Below, in pieces: positions 1-5,280 of a stretch of 5,280 nucleotides of DNA (position 1 is its first letter; each line of letters starts with the position of its first letter). The notes beneath the pieces were generated by a model, which saw nothing but the letters and a program-made list of their open reading frames with translations, was not told the origin of the DNA and ran no database searches. Source of the stretch: an uncultured Clostridia bacterium (lineage in GTDB: Bacteria; Bacillota_A; Clostridia; Christensenellales; CAG-138); assembly GCA_947302865.1 (NCBI GenBank), contig CAMYWS010000101.1, positions 1 through 5,280 on the forward strand, given 5' to 3'. A program made the translations under genes and the position numbers.

Positions 1-380
1 CGTTCTTCGGCACGCTCGCGGGCATCAAGCCGATCGGCGAATTCGACTACAACGGTCTCACCACCGTGATCGGCAAGGCGAAGGGTGCGAAAGCCGCTTA
101 CGCCGCGCTTTTAAACTACATCGAAAACACGATCGAAAACCCGTCCGAGCAAATCATCTTCATCGCGCAGACCAGCCGTTTCCCGCAGGCGGAGAAATAT
201 AAGGAACTCATTGAGGAGCGCTTCCATCCGAAAGCGATCTTCATCAACGACGTGTTCCCGTCCTGCGGCATCAATATCGGACCGGGTCTGATGGCGGCGT
301 ACTATATCGGAAAGCCGATTTCAAAGGATCTCGGCGAGGAGCGCGCGATCATCGAAAAAGCACTGGCTTCCGAAAAATAA
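1..380 (+). CDS. fakB: DegV family fatty-acid-binding protein (FakB-like), 3' part only
   Basis: The reading frame is open from base 3 to the TAA at 378-380, giving 125 C-terminal codons. The family is usually about 280-290 residues, so more than half, including the N-terminal domain, lies upstream. A GTG at 66 is an internal valine, not the start. Family signs are the LAGIKPI stretch near the window start, the following K-rich segment, and the CGINIGPG motif (264-287) followed by AAYYIGKPIS. DegV/FakB proteins hold one fatty acid in a buried pocket and present its carboxylate to the kinase FakA in the cytoplasm; the product acyl-phosphate feeds PlsX/PlsY phospholipid synthesis. A fakA homologue lies two genes downstream, which supports this role. 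Oddity: most FakB proteins have His in the GxHxGPG-type motif, and Asn is found here (codon 273-275). The family call is firm; FakB function is likely but unproven. Confidence 0.88.
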   Translation, partial: FFGTLAGIKPIGEFDYNGLTTVIGKAKGAKAAYAALLNYIENTIENPSEQIIFIAQTSRFPQAEKYKELIEERFHPKAIFINDVFPSCGINIGPGLMAAYYIGKPISKDLGEERAIIEKALASEK

Positions 381-391
381 AACAGCTTTCT

Positions 392-399
392 GAGGGGGA
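392..399 (+). promoter_or_regulatory. Ribosome binding site of the transporter gene
   Basis: A purine-rich GAGGGGGA lies about 10 nt before the ATG at 410 and fixes that start. It sits in the 29-nt gap after the fakB stop codon. The gap holds no hairpin or promoter-like sequence, so the two genes are probably cotranscribed. Confidence 0.75.
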
Positions 400-409
400 A
401 GAAATCCAA

Positions 410-1750
410 ATGAGAAAACTCACCAAGAAATGGCAGATGTTCCTGTACGCGATCGGCGGCATGGGCGTCAATATGCTGAACCTGATGGTCAATTCGTACC
501 TGTGCAGCGCGCTGATCGCGAGCGGATTCAATCCGAACGTCATTCAGTATCAGACGTTCCTCGGCCGCGACCTCGTCATCGCTGCGGTATGGGCGGTGTT
601 CGGCGTGATCGCAAAGATCATCGACGGAGTGATCGACGTTCCGATGGCTTCGTTTACGGACAACCTGAAAACGCGGTTCGGACGCAGACGCCCGGCGCTG
701 ATCATCGGCCTTGTTCCGATGATCCTTGCATACGTGCTGTTCACGCTGGTTACGCCGAATCCGCAGGGCGCAACGCTTCTGAACACGATCTTCTACGGCG
801 TGACGCTGTGCGTGTTCTACAGCTTCTATACGCTGACGATGGTCACCTATTACGCGACGTTTACCGAGATCGTCGACACGCAGGAGGAGCGCAACTTCAT
901 GTCGAACGTGAAGTCGGTCTGCGACATCGTCTACTTCATCCTCGGCTACGTCGTGGTGCGCATGCTTCTGAACGGTCTGAACGTCCGTCCGGTCGCCATG
1001 ATCGTTCTGCCGATCGTGCTGACCATGCTGATTCCGCTGCTTTTGATCCGAGAGGATTCCACCAAGGACGGCGTGATCACCCGCGACGGCGAAGAAACGT
1101 CCGTTTCGGTCAATCTGTTCAAGTCGATCGCGTATACGTTCAAAAACAAGGACTACATCCTGTGGATGATCGTGTACTCGTTCATGACCTTCGGCGTGCA
1201 GCTCTTCCTGTCCGGCATCAACGAGTATTTCTCGGTCGCGGGAATGAACATGATGTTCGTCATGATGGCGGCGTTTGCGCCGGTGCCGTTTACGCTCCTG
1301 ATCTATAACCGGCTGACCAGGAAATTCGGCTTCGGCTTCTCATACCGCTATACGCTCGTGATCTTTGCCGTCGGCATGGCTGCGATGTTCGCGGTGTCCT
1401 ATCTCCCGGCAGGCACGCTCAAGACGATCCTTGCGATCGTCACCGGTCTCATCTCCTCGTTCGGCATCGGCGCGATGTTCTCCGTCGCATACTCCGTACC
1501 CTCGCAGCTTGCTGCGGAGGAGGAAAAGCGCACCGGCATCTCGAACGCCGCCATGTACTTTGCGGTGCAGGGGCTCTTTGCGGGCGTGGCGTCCGGCATC
1601 GGCGGACAGGCGGTGCTGACGATGATGAAGACGAACAACGTGGTCAAATACATGACGCTGGTCTGCGCGATCGCGGTGCTTGCTGCATTCGCGCTCTCCT
1701 TCATGCTGCCGAAGTCCGTCACACTGATGGGCAAGAAAGACGAAGAATGA
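410..1750 (+). CDS. MFS_2 / GPH-family (MelB-like) cation-coupled transporter
   Basis: This 446-residue integral membrane protein shows about 12 hydrophobic segments: roughly 11-38, 55-80, 96-115, 122-150, 168-188, 194-213, then a polar cytoplasmic loop (214-248), then 249-270, 279-298, 312-331, 337-363, 380-402 and 413-433. The diagnostic GPH part is D72-x3-D76 followed by P78, then the loop D84-N-L-K-T-R-F-G-R-R-R-P95, an MFS motif A equivalent. In MelB the matching Asp55 and Asp59 bind the coupling Na+. The length fits the family (about 450-480). GPH members carry sugars or glucuronides, and the wider MFS_2 group includes the animal lysophosphatidylcholine symporter Mfsd2a, so substrate cannot be read from family alone. 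By eye, the MelB sugar-binding acids on helices I and IV align near N21 and M144, both uncharged. Position between fakB and fakA suggests a lipid-related substrate, which is inference; a sugar or glycoside remains possible. Confidence 0.85.
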   Translation: MRKLTKKWQMFLYAIGGMGVNMLNLMVNSYLCSALIASGFNPNVIQYQTFLGRDLVIAAVWAVFGVIAKIIDGVIDVPMASFTDNLKTRFGRRRPALIIGLVPMILAYVLFTLVTPNPQGATLLNTIFYGVTLCVFYSFYTLTMVTYYATFTEIVDTQEERNFMSNVKSVCDIVYFILGYVVVRMLLNGLNVRPVAMIVLPIVLTMLIPLLLIREDSTKDGVITRDGEETSVSVNLFKSIAYTFKNKDYILWMIVYSFMTFGVQLFLSGINEYFSVAGMNMMFVMMAAFAPVPFTLLIYNRLTRKFGFGFSYRYTLVIFAVGMAAMFAVSYLPAGTLKTILAIVTGLISSFGIGAMFSVAYSVPSQLAAEEEKRTGISNAAMYFAVQGLFAGVASGIGGQAVLTMMKTNNVVKYMTLVCAIAVLAAFALSFMLPKSVTLMGKKDEE

Positions 1751-1754
1751 TCCT

Positions 1755-1783
1755 GCGCCGCGTCGGAAGCGACGGGCGGCCGC
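1755..1783 (+). other. GC-rich imperfect hairpin in the transporter-fakA gap
   Basis: GCCG-CGTCG (1757-1765) pairs with CGACG (1770-1774) and CGGC (1777-1780) around a GAAG loop, with a two-base GG bulge. Two more pairs are possible with a one-base bulge (GC at 1755-1756 with GC at 1782-1783, C1781 bulged). No T-run follows, so this is not an intrinsic terminator. It fills much of the 51-nt gap before fakA and may affect fakA translation or mRNA processing; the pairing is seen, any role is inferred. Confidence 0.5.
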
Positions 1784-1801
1784 AACGGTAACCACACAAC
1801 T

Positions 1802-3439
1802 ATGGCAATCAAACGAATCAACGGAATTGAACTGGAACAGATGCTCAGAAACGGGCTCGCGAATCTTCGTGCAAGCGAGGACGAGATCAACCGTCTGAAC
1901 GTCTTCCCCGTCCCGGACGGCGATACCGGAACCAACATGGTCAAAACGCTGGAGCACGGGCTGTCGCTTGCCGAGAGCAGCAGCGACGTCAACGTATTTA
2001 CGAAGTCCCTGTCCTCCGGCATGCTGCTCGGCGCAAGAGGCAACTCCGGCGTCATTCTGTCGCAGTTCTTCTACGGCTTTGCGCAGGCGCTTTCCCGCGC
2101 GGTTCTGATCGGACCGGGCGAGCTTCGAAACGCGCTGGTGCGCGGGTATCGCGTTGCTTACAGCGCGGTCCGCAAGCCGGTGGAGGGCACGATCCTGACA
2201 GTTGCGCGCGAGGGGATCGAGCACATCCGTTCGCAGATCACAAGAAGCTCCTCGATCGACTTCATCCTCTCCGCCTACGCCGCAGAGATGCGGAAAACGC
2301 TGATCCTCACGCCGGAAATGCTTTCCGTGCTGAAGGACGCGGGCGTGGTCGATTCCGGCGCGACGGGATTTATCCTGATCTTCGAGGGCATGGTGAAGTA
2401 TCTGCGCGGCGAGGTTTTTGCGGATACGGCGAAGCAGCCCGCGGCAAAGGGAACCGATCCGGATTTCAGCCGGTTCAACGAGGACAGTCTCTTTATCGAC
2501 GGTTACTGCATGGAATTCATTCTGCAGCGCATGAGAAATCCCGCCTATGAGCAGAATTTCAGCATCGAAGCGTTCCTCGGCGCGCTCGACCGGCTCGGCA
2601 GCTCCATTGTCTGCGTGCAGGACGGAAAGCGCGTCAAGGTGCACATCCACACAAAAGCGCCCGCCGTTATCATCGAACTGGCGCAGCGGTACGGCGAGTT
2701 CCTCACCTTCAAGCTGGAAAACATGCAGATCCAGCACAACGAGCACGACCGCGCCGTAAAGCCGAAGGTGCATAAGCCGCTGTCCATCGTCGCCGTCGTC
2801 AACGGCGCGGGCATGCGCAGGCTGTTCGAGGGGCTCGGCGCGGACTGCGTGATCGAAGGGGATGCAACCATGAACACCTCCTCGCAGGAATTCGTCTCCA
2901 CGTTCGAATCCATCGACGCCGACGCGATCGTCGTGCTGCCGAATAACAAGAACGTGATCCTTGCCGCCGAGCAGGCGGCGTCGCTCGTGCCCGACAAGCA
3001 CGTGACGGTGCTGCCGTCCAGGAGCTTTGTCGAGGGCTATTACGCGATCGCAATGGACATTCCGGACGAGAAGGACCTTGAAAAACGCATCAACGGCATG
3101 CGTTCCGGCATTGACAACATCATCACCCTGCGGGAAACGACCGCCTCGCGCGATTACACGTACCACGAGATCCGCTGCCGCCGCGGCGAGGACATCGCGT
3201 TTCTGGGCGGCGAGCTCGTCTGCGTCGAACGCGACTGGAAGGCGGCGATCCTCGGCGCGCTTGCCATGATCGAGGATATCGACGACCGCGAGACCGGCAT
3301 CGTGCTGCGCGGCGCCGGCGTTTCCGTGTCCGACGAGGAAGCGCTTTCCGAAGCGATCGCCGGACAGTATCCGATGCTCGAGCTGGAGTTCGTCGACGCC
3401 GGGCAGGAGATCTATCACTGGGAAATCGGGATCATGTGA
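1802..3439 (+). CDS. fakA: Fatty acid kinase catalytic subunit (DAK2/DhaL domain protein)
   Basis: FakA transfers phosphate from ATP to a fatty acid held by FakB, giving acyl-phosphate in the cytoplasm. At 545 residues it is close to S. aureus FakA (548). The N-terminal DhaL-type kinase domain (about 1-200) carries NVFPVPDGDTGTNM (33-46), with D39 and D41 as expected Mg-ATP ligands, and the GARGNSG nucleotide-binding segment (77-83). The middle domain (about 230-315) keeps C236 (GYCMEF) and the H281-x-H283 pair (VKVHIHTKAP), matching the reported zinc site of FakA. The C-terminal domain (about 325-545) has the typical ATMNTSSQEF and VLPNNKN motifs (355-384). The ATG at 1802 gives the usual family N-terminus (INGIELEQML), and no in-frame start lies between it and the upstream in-frame stop. 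However, no good Shine-Dalgarno precedes it. All key residues appear intact. The gene lies 51 nt after the transporter and is coupled to the following hydrolase. Confidence 0.94.
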   Translation: MAIKRINGIELEQMLRNGLANLRASEDEINRLNVFPVPDGDTGTNMVKTLEHGLSLAESSSDVNVFTKSLSSGMLLGARGNSGVILSQFFYGFAQALSRAVLIGPGELRNALVRGYRVAYSAVRKPVEGTILTVAREGIEHIRSQITRSSSIDFILSAYAAEMRKTLILTPEMLSVLKDAGVVDSGATGFILIFEGMVKYLRGEVFADTAKQPAAKGTDPDFSRFNEDSLFIDGYCMEFILQRMRNPAYEQNFSIEAFLGALDRLGSSIVCVQDGKRVKVHIHTKAPAVIIELAQRYGEFLTFKLENMQIQHNEHDRAVKPKVHKPLSIVAVVNGAGMRRLFEGLGADCVIEGDATMNTSSQEFVSTFESIDADAIVVLPNNKNVILAAEQAASLVPDKHVTVLPSRSFVEGYYAIAMDIPDEKDLEKRINGMRSGIDNIITLRETTASRDYTYHEIRCRRGEDIAFLGGELVCVERDWKAAILGALAMIEDIDDRETGIVLRGAGVSVSDEEALSEAIAGQYPMLELEFVDAGQEIYHWEIGIM

Positions 3440-3442
3440 GGA
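3438..3442 (+). promoter_or_regulatory. Ribosome binding site overlapping the fakA stop codon
   Basis: GAGGA overlaps the fakA TGA (3437-3439) and ends 7 nt before the ATG at 3450. This spacing selects 3450 over a second ATG at 3455, which is out of frame. Ribosomes finishing fakA would arrive directly on this site, so the two genes are probably translationally coupled. Confidence 0.75.
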
Positions 3443-3449
3443 AAACGGT

Positions 3450-4418
3450 ATGGTATGGCTTTGGATTCTGATCGCGCTCGGCGCGGTGCTCTTCTTCTTC
3501 GTCATCCCTACGATGATCCTCGCATGGATCATCTATTCCGTGCTGCTCCGGCGCAACAAGCCCGGCAAATGGGACCGCGGCTGCAGCTTTCCCGAGGATC
3601 CCGAATACTGCAGAATGCATGACATCGGCATCGAATGGGGTAAAAAATACGCCGATCGCATGCGCGAGGTGGAGATCAGAAGCGACGGATTGAAACTCGT
3701 CGGCGAATACTACGACTTCGGCGGCAGCTCCGCCGCGCTGATCATTGCGGGACGGACGGAATGCGTGCTGTATTCCTATTATTTCGCAGAACCGTTCCGC
3801 CGCGCGGGCAGAAACGTGCTCGTTATCGACAACCGCGCGCACGGACTTTCCGAGGGCAAGGTGAGCTGCCTCGGCTACCGTGAATACCGCGACATCCTCG
3901 AATGGTGCCGTCTTTTGCACGACGACCTCGGCAACGAGCGCGTGTTTTTGCACGGCATCTGCATCGGCTCCTCCACCGCGCTGTTTGCGCTGACCGCGCC
4001 GGAATGCCCGGATTATATCGAGGCGATGTCCTGCGAGGGCATGTACTACTCCTTCTACCGGTCGTTCGACAATCACATGAAGGTCGACCGCCCCGAAAAA
4101 ATGCGCTTTCCCGTGCAGCAGGAGGTCATGCTCTGGATCCGGCTCTGCTCGCATGCAAACGTTGTGACCGACGGTCCGTTCAAACGCATCGAAAAGCTCA
4201 GAAAGCCCATTCTGTTCCTGCACAGCCGCGAGGATACCTATTCCACGCCGGACCAGGCGGAATACCTTTACGCGCACTGCAGCGCACCGAAAAAGATCGT
4301 GTGGTTCCCGCACGGCGCGCATTCCCGCATCCGCATCAACGATACGGAAAGATACGACGAAACGATCATAGAATATCTTAAGGAGCTGGACGCAAAGGCG
4401 AAAGAAGATGCAATTTGA
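3450..4418 (+). CDS. Membrane-anchored alpha/beta hydrolase with apparent Cys nucleophile
   Basis: This is a 322-residue protein with one N-terminal membrane helix (about 4-33) followed by RRNKPGKWDR. The basic residues after the helix favour a cytoplasmic hydrolase domain by the positive-inside rule. The alpha/beta hydrolase fold shows as the strand-loop ALIIAGRTE (96-104, where many relatives have HG), VIDNRAHGLSEG (125-136), the nucleophile elbow HGICIGSS (168-175), the acid region FLHSREDTYSTPDQ (256-269, likely D262), and PHGAHS (287-292, likely H291). At the elbow, the G-x-S-x-G serine position is C171 (codon 3960-3962), giving a Cys-Asp-His triad like that of dienelactone hydrolases. 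Relatives are mostly uncharacterised esterase or acyl-hydrolase-like proteins, so the substrate is unknown. Tight coupling to fakA suggests work on an acyl ester or thioester, which is inference. The fold call is firm, the reaction is not. Confidence 0.85.
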   Translation: MVWLWILIALGAVLFFFVIPTMILAWIIYSVLLRRNKPGKWDRGCSFPEDPEYCRMHDIGIEWGKKYADRMREVEIRSDGLKLVGEYYDFGGSSAALIIAGRTECVLYSYYFAEPFRRAGRNVLVIDNRAHGLSEGKVSCLGYREYRDILEWCRLLHDDLGNERVFLHGICIGSSTALFALTAPECPDYIEAMSCEGMYYSFYRSFDNHMKVDRPEKMRFPVQQEVMLWIRLCSHANVVTDGPFKRIEKLRKPILFLHSREDTYSTPDQAEYLYAHCSAPKKIVWFPHGAHSRIRINDTERYDETIIEYLKELDAKAKEDAI

Positions 4419-4437
4419 TGAAAAAAGTGTATTTTTG

Positions 4438-4466
4438 TTGCTTTTGCGCGTACGGCGTGCTATAAT
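4438..4466 (+). promoter_or_regulatory. Sigma70-type extended -10 promoter
   Basis: A perfect TATAAT (4461-4466) is preceded by TGC, forming an extended -10. TTGCTT (4438-4443) lies exactly 17 nt upstream as a weak -35. An A/T-rich run (4419-4437) before it could act as an UP element. Transcription should start near 4473, giving a leader of about 25 nt. It stands just after the hydrolase stop at 4416-4418 and would drive the small membrane protein gene independently of the upstream operon. Confidence 0.85.
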
Positions 4467-4480
4467 GCATTGAATCCAAA

Positions 4481-4490
4481 AGGAGGAGGA
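4481..4490 (+). promoter_or_regulatory. Very strong ribosome binding site
   Basis: AGGAGGAGGA lies 7 nt before the ATG at 4498. It is the best Shine-Dalgarno match in the window and, together with the consensus -10, predicts high expression of the downstream gene. Confidence 0.85.
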
Positions 4491-4497
4491 AATCATA

Positions 4498-4782
4498 ATG
4501 GAACAGTACAATTTCGATCAGAACAATCTGCCGCAGCCGAATACGCTTACGTTCGGCATTCTGAGCCTCGTATTCTGTGGCATTCTCGGCATCATCTTCG
4601 GTGCGATCGGCCGTAAAAAGGGCAAGGAATTCATCGCACAGGGCGGCGAACTGGCCGGTTCGTCCAAGGTCGGCTTTATTCTGAGCAAAGTCGGTCTGAT
4701 CCTCGGCATCATCGCAACGATCGTCATCGCGATCTACCTCATCGTGATCATTGCGGCTGCTGCCAACGGCGCGCTCAGATAA
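4498..4782 (+). CDS. Small two-helix membrane protein, DUF4190-like
   Basis: The 94-residue product has a polar, Asn/Gln-rich N-terminus (1-16), a first hydrophobic segment (about 17-38), a basic loop with GRKKGKEF (38-45) and GGELAGSSK (49-57), and a long second hydrophobic segment (about 58-88). The pattern of a Gly-rich first helix, a short K/G-rich loop, then KVGFILSKVGLILGII resembles DUF4190-type domains, which are common in Firmicutes and Actinobacteria and have no established function. By the positive-inside rule the basic loop should be cytoplasmic, with both termini outside. No signal peptidase site or catalytic motif is visible. It has its own promoter and terminator, so it appears to be a monocistronic, well-expressed gene rather than part of the fatty acid kinase operon. 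It is flanked on both sides by membrane-anchored alpha/beta hydrolases; whether that is functional is unknown. Confidence 0.8.
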   Translation: MEQYNFDQNNLPQPNTLTFGILSLVFCGILGIIFGAIGRKKGKEFIAQGGELAGSSKVGFILSKVGLILGIIATIVIAIYLIVIIAAAANGALR

Positions 4783-4798
4783 TCAGTCCCGGACTGAT
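4782..4798 (+). repeat. Short inverted repeat at the stop codon
   Basis: ATCAGTCC (4782-4789) and GGACTGAT (4791-4798) are exact reverse complements around one base, and in RNA would form a hairpin of about 6 bp with a CCCGG loop. It begins at the last base of the TAA and lies upstream of the main terminator. It may be an accessory hairpin or protein site; no role can be assigned. Confidence 0.5.
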
Positions 4799-4812
4799 CA
4801 AGCGTCAGTATG

Positions 4813-4844
4813 CGTGACGCCGGTTTTCCGGCGTCACGTTTTTT
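4813..4844 (+). terminator. Rho-independent terminator
   Basis: A perfect 11-bp GC-rich stem, CGTGACGCCGG (4813-4823) with CCGGCGTCACG (4828-4838), closes a TTTT loop and is followed directly by six T residues (4839-4844). It ends the transcript of the small membrane protein gene, predicted at about 370 nt from the promoter start near 4473. The following gene's ribosome binding site begins only 4 nt after the T-run. Confidence 0.95.
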
Positions 4845-4848
4845 ATTC

Positions 4849-4854
4849 GGAGGG
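4849..4854 (+). promoter_or_regulatory. Ribosome binding site of the second hydrolase gene
   Basis: GGAGGG ends 3 nt before the ATG at 4858, a rather short but usable spacing (the core GGAG ends 5 nt before). It supports the start codon for a gene that has no stop inside the window. Confidence 0.7.
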
Positions 4855-4857
4855 AAC

Positions 4858-5280
4858 ATGGCGAAATCAAAGCATCCCGTAAAGAAGGCGGTCTGCATCG
4901 CGCTCTGCGCGCTGCTTTTGTACGGCGCGGTCTCAATGCTCGCGTCCGCCGCCGTGTTCCGCGCGCTCTTTCCGAAAAGAAGCGGGCTCTCCCCTCTGCA
5001 TTACACCTATGAGGAGCTTCAGCCGGACGTTTCGCGCGAACCCTTCGCCTTTCCGTCCGGACGGAATATGCTTTCGGGCTTTCGGTACGATGCCGGAGAT
5101 CCGCGCGGGCTGATCGTCGTCGTCAACGGCATCGGCGACGGCGCGGATGCGCACCTTCCCGAGATCGTCGAATTCGTGCATGCCGGCTGGTCGGTCGTCA
5201 CCTGGGACGCAACGGGCGTCGGCAAAAGCGAAGGCGCGTGGTCGAAGGGGCTTCAGCAGATCCGCAGGGATCTTGCCGCA
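4858..5280 (+). CDS. Alpha/beta hydrolase with N-terminal membrane segment, 5' part only
   Basis: The frame is open from the ATG at 4858 to the window end: 141 codons with no stop, so the C-terminal half or more is missing. A basic N-terminus (K3, K5, K9, K10) precedes a hydrophobic helix (about 11-34), which reads as an uncleaved signal anchor or signal peptide placing the rest outside the cytoplasm. The fold shows in LIVVVNGIGDGADAH (85-99), a beta strand and oxyanion-type loop with NG where HG is common, and in AGWSVVTWDATGVGKSEG (109-126), matching the family D-x-x-G-x-G-x-S-x-G turn. The nucleophile elbow, acid and His would lie beyond 5280, so catalytic competence cannot be judged. It shares this segment pattern with the hydrolase at 3450, but its predicted topology is opposite. 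Substrate is unknown. No promoter was found between the terminator and this gene. Confidence 0.8.
   Translation, partial: MAKSKHPVKKAVCIALCALLLYGAVSMLASAAVFRALFPKRSGLSPLHYTYEELQPDVSREPFAFPSGRNMLSGFRYDAGDPRGLIVVVNGIGDGADAHLPEIVEFVHAGWSVVTWDATGVGKSEGAWSKGLQQIRRDLAA

Noticed and set aside
66..380. A separate small gene starting at the GTG at 66
   Set aside because: The frame is open through to the window start and the upstream residues (LAGIKPI region) fit the DegV family, so the GTG is an internal valine of a longer gene.
430..1308. A 292-codon + strand frame inside the transporter gene
   Set aside because: The product is a low-complexity Arg/His/Asp-rich chain in a shifted frame of a well-supported membrane protein, with no ribosome binding site.
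1667..3360. Three copies of the palindrome GCGATCGC (1667, 3044, 3353), like the cyanobacterial HIP1 element
   Set aside because: Each copy is an in-frame Ala-Ile-Ala codon run (GCG ATC GCN) in a GC-rich gene, so codon use explains them; there are too few for a genome-wide element to be claimed.
1340..3532. A 730-codon open frame on the - strand, opposite fakA and the transporter end
   Set aside because: It is the antisense of clearly real genes with intact catalytic motifs, has Arg/His/Asp-rich composition without recognisable domains, and results from few stop triplets in the complement of GC-rich codons.
4421..4436. AAAAAA/TTTTT inverted repeat after the first hydrolase as an operon terminator
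   Set aside because: The stem would be about 5 A-U pairs without any G-C pairs, too weak for an intrinsic terminator; the A/T-rich run fits better as an upstream element of the promoter at 4438.
3432..4511. A 359-codon open frame on the - strand across the first hydrolase and its downstream promoter
   Set aside because: It runs through the stop codon, promoter and ribosome binding site of + strand genes, has no family motifs, and mirrors the codon bias of the hydrolase.
4778..4783. GATAAT at the small gene's stop codon as a -10 for the second hydrolase
   Set aside because: It matches five of six bases, but the nearest TTG-type -35 (TTGCGG at 4751) is 21 nt away and there is no extended -10. 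Its transcript would also still meet the terminator.

Overview
The window is ordinary bacterial chromosome: GC-rich, with third codon positions mostly G or C. All supported genes lie on the + strand. FakA/FakB (DegV)-type proteins, a DUF4190-like small membrane protein, purine-rich Shine-Dalgarno sites and a sigma70-type promoter together suggest a GC-rich Firmicute, most likely a Clostridia-class anaerobe. This is inference; no species can be named from the sequence.

Region 1 (1-4418) looks like one operon that continues from upstream. It holds the 3' end of a DegV/FakB fatty-acid-binding protein, a complete MFS_2/GPH-family transporter, a complete FakA-type fatty acid kinase (DAK2 protein), and a membrane-anchored alpha/beta hydrolase. 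The first gap is 29 nt with a good ribosome binding site. The second is 51 nt and holds a GC-rich hairpin but no clear ribosome binding site. At the third junction the hydrolase ribosome binding site overlaps the fakA stop codon. No terminator is visible between these genes.

Region 2 (about 4438-4844) is a compact single-gene transcription unit. It has an extended -10 promoter, a very strong ribosome binding site, a 94-residue two-helix membrane protein, and a textbook intrinsic terminator.

Region 3 (4858-5280) is the 5' part of a second alpha/beta hydrolase with an N-terminal membrane segment. It is cut by the window end before its nucleophile motif. Its ribosome binding site sits only 4 nt past the U-tract of the preceding terminator.

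FakB binds a fatty acid and presents it to FakA, which phosphorylates it to acyl-phosphate for phospholipid synthesis. Finding a transporter from the superfamily that includes the lysolipid carrier Mfsd2a, plus a hydrolase with an apparent Cys nucleophile, in the same gene string suggests a testable scheme: import of an acyl lipid, hydrolysis, FakB capture and FakA phosphorylation. The FakA and FakB assignments are firm at family level; the pathway linking all four genes is inference. There is no gene-free stretch longer than 300 bases, and no tRNA, rRNA, CRISPR array or insertion sequence was seen.
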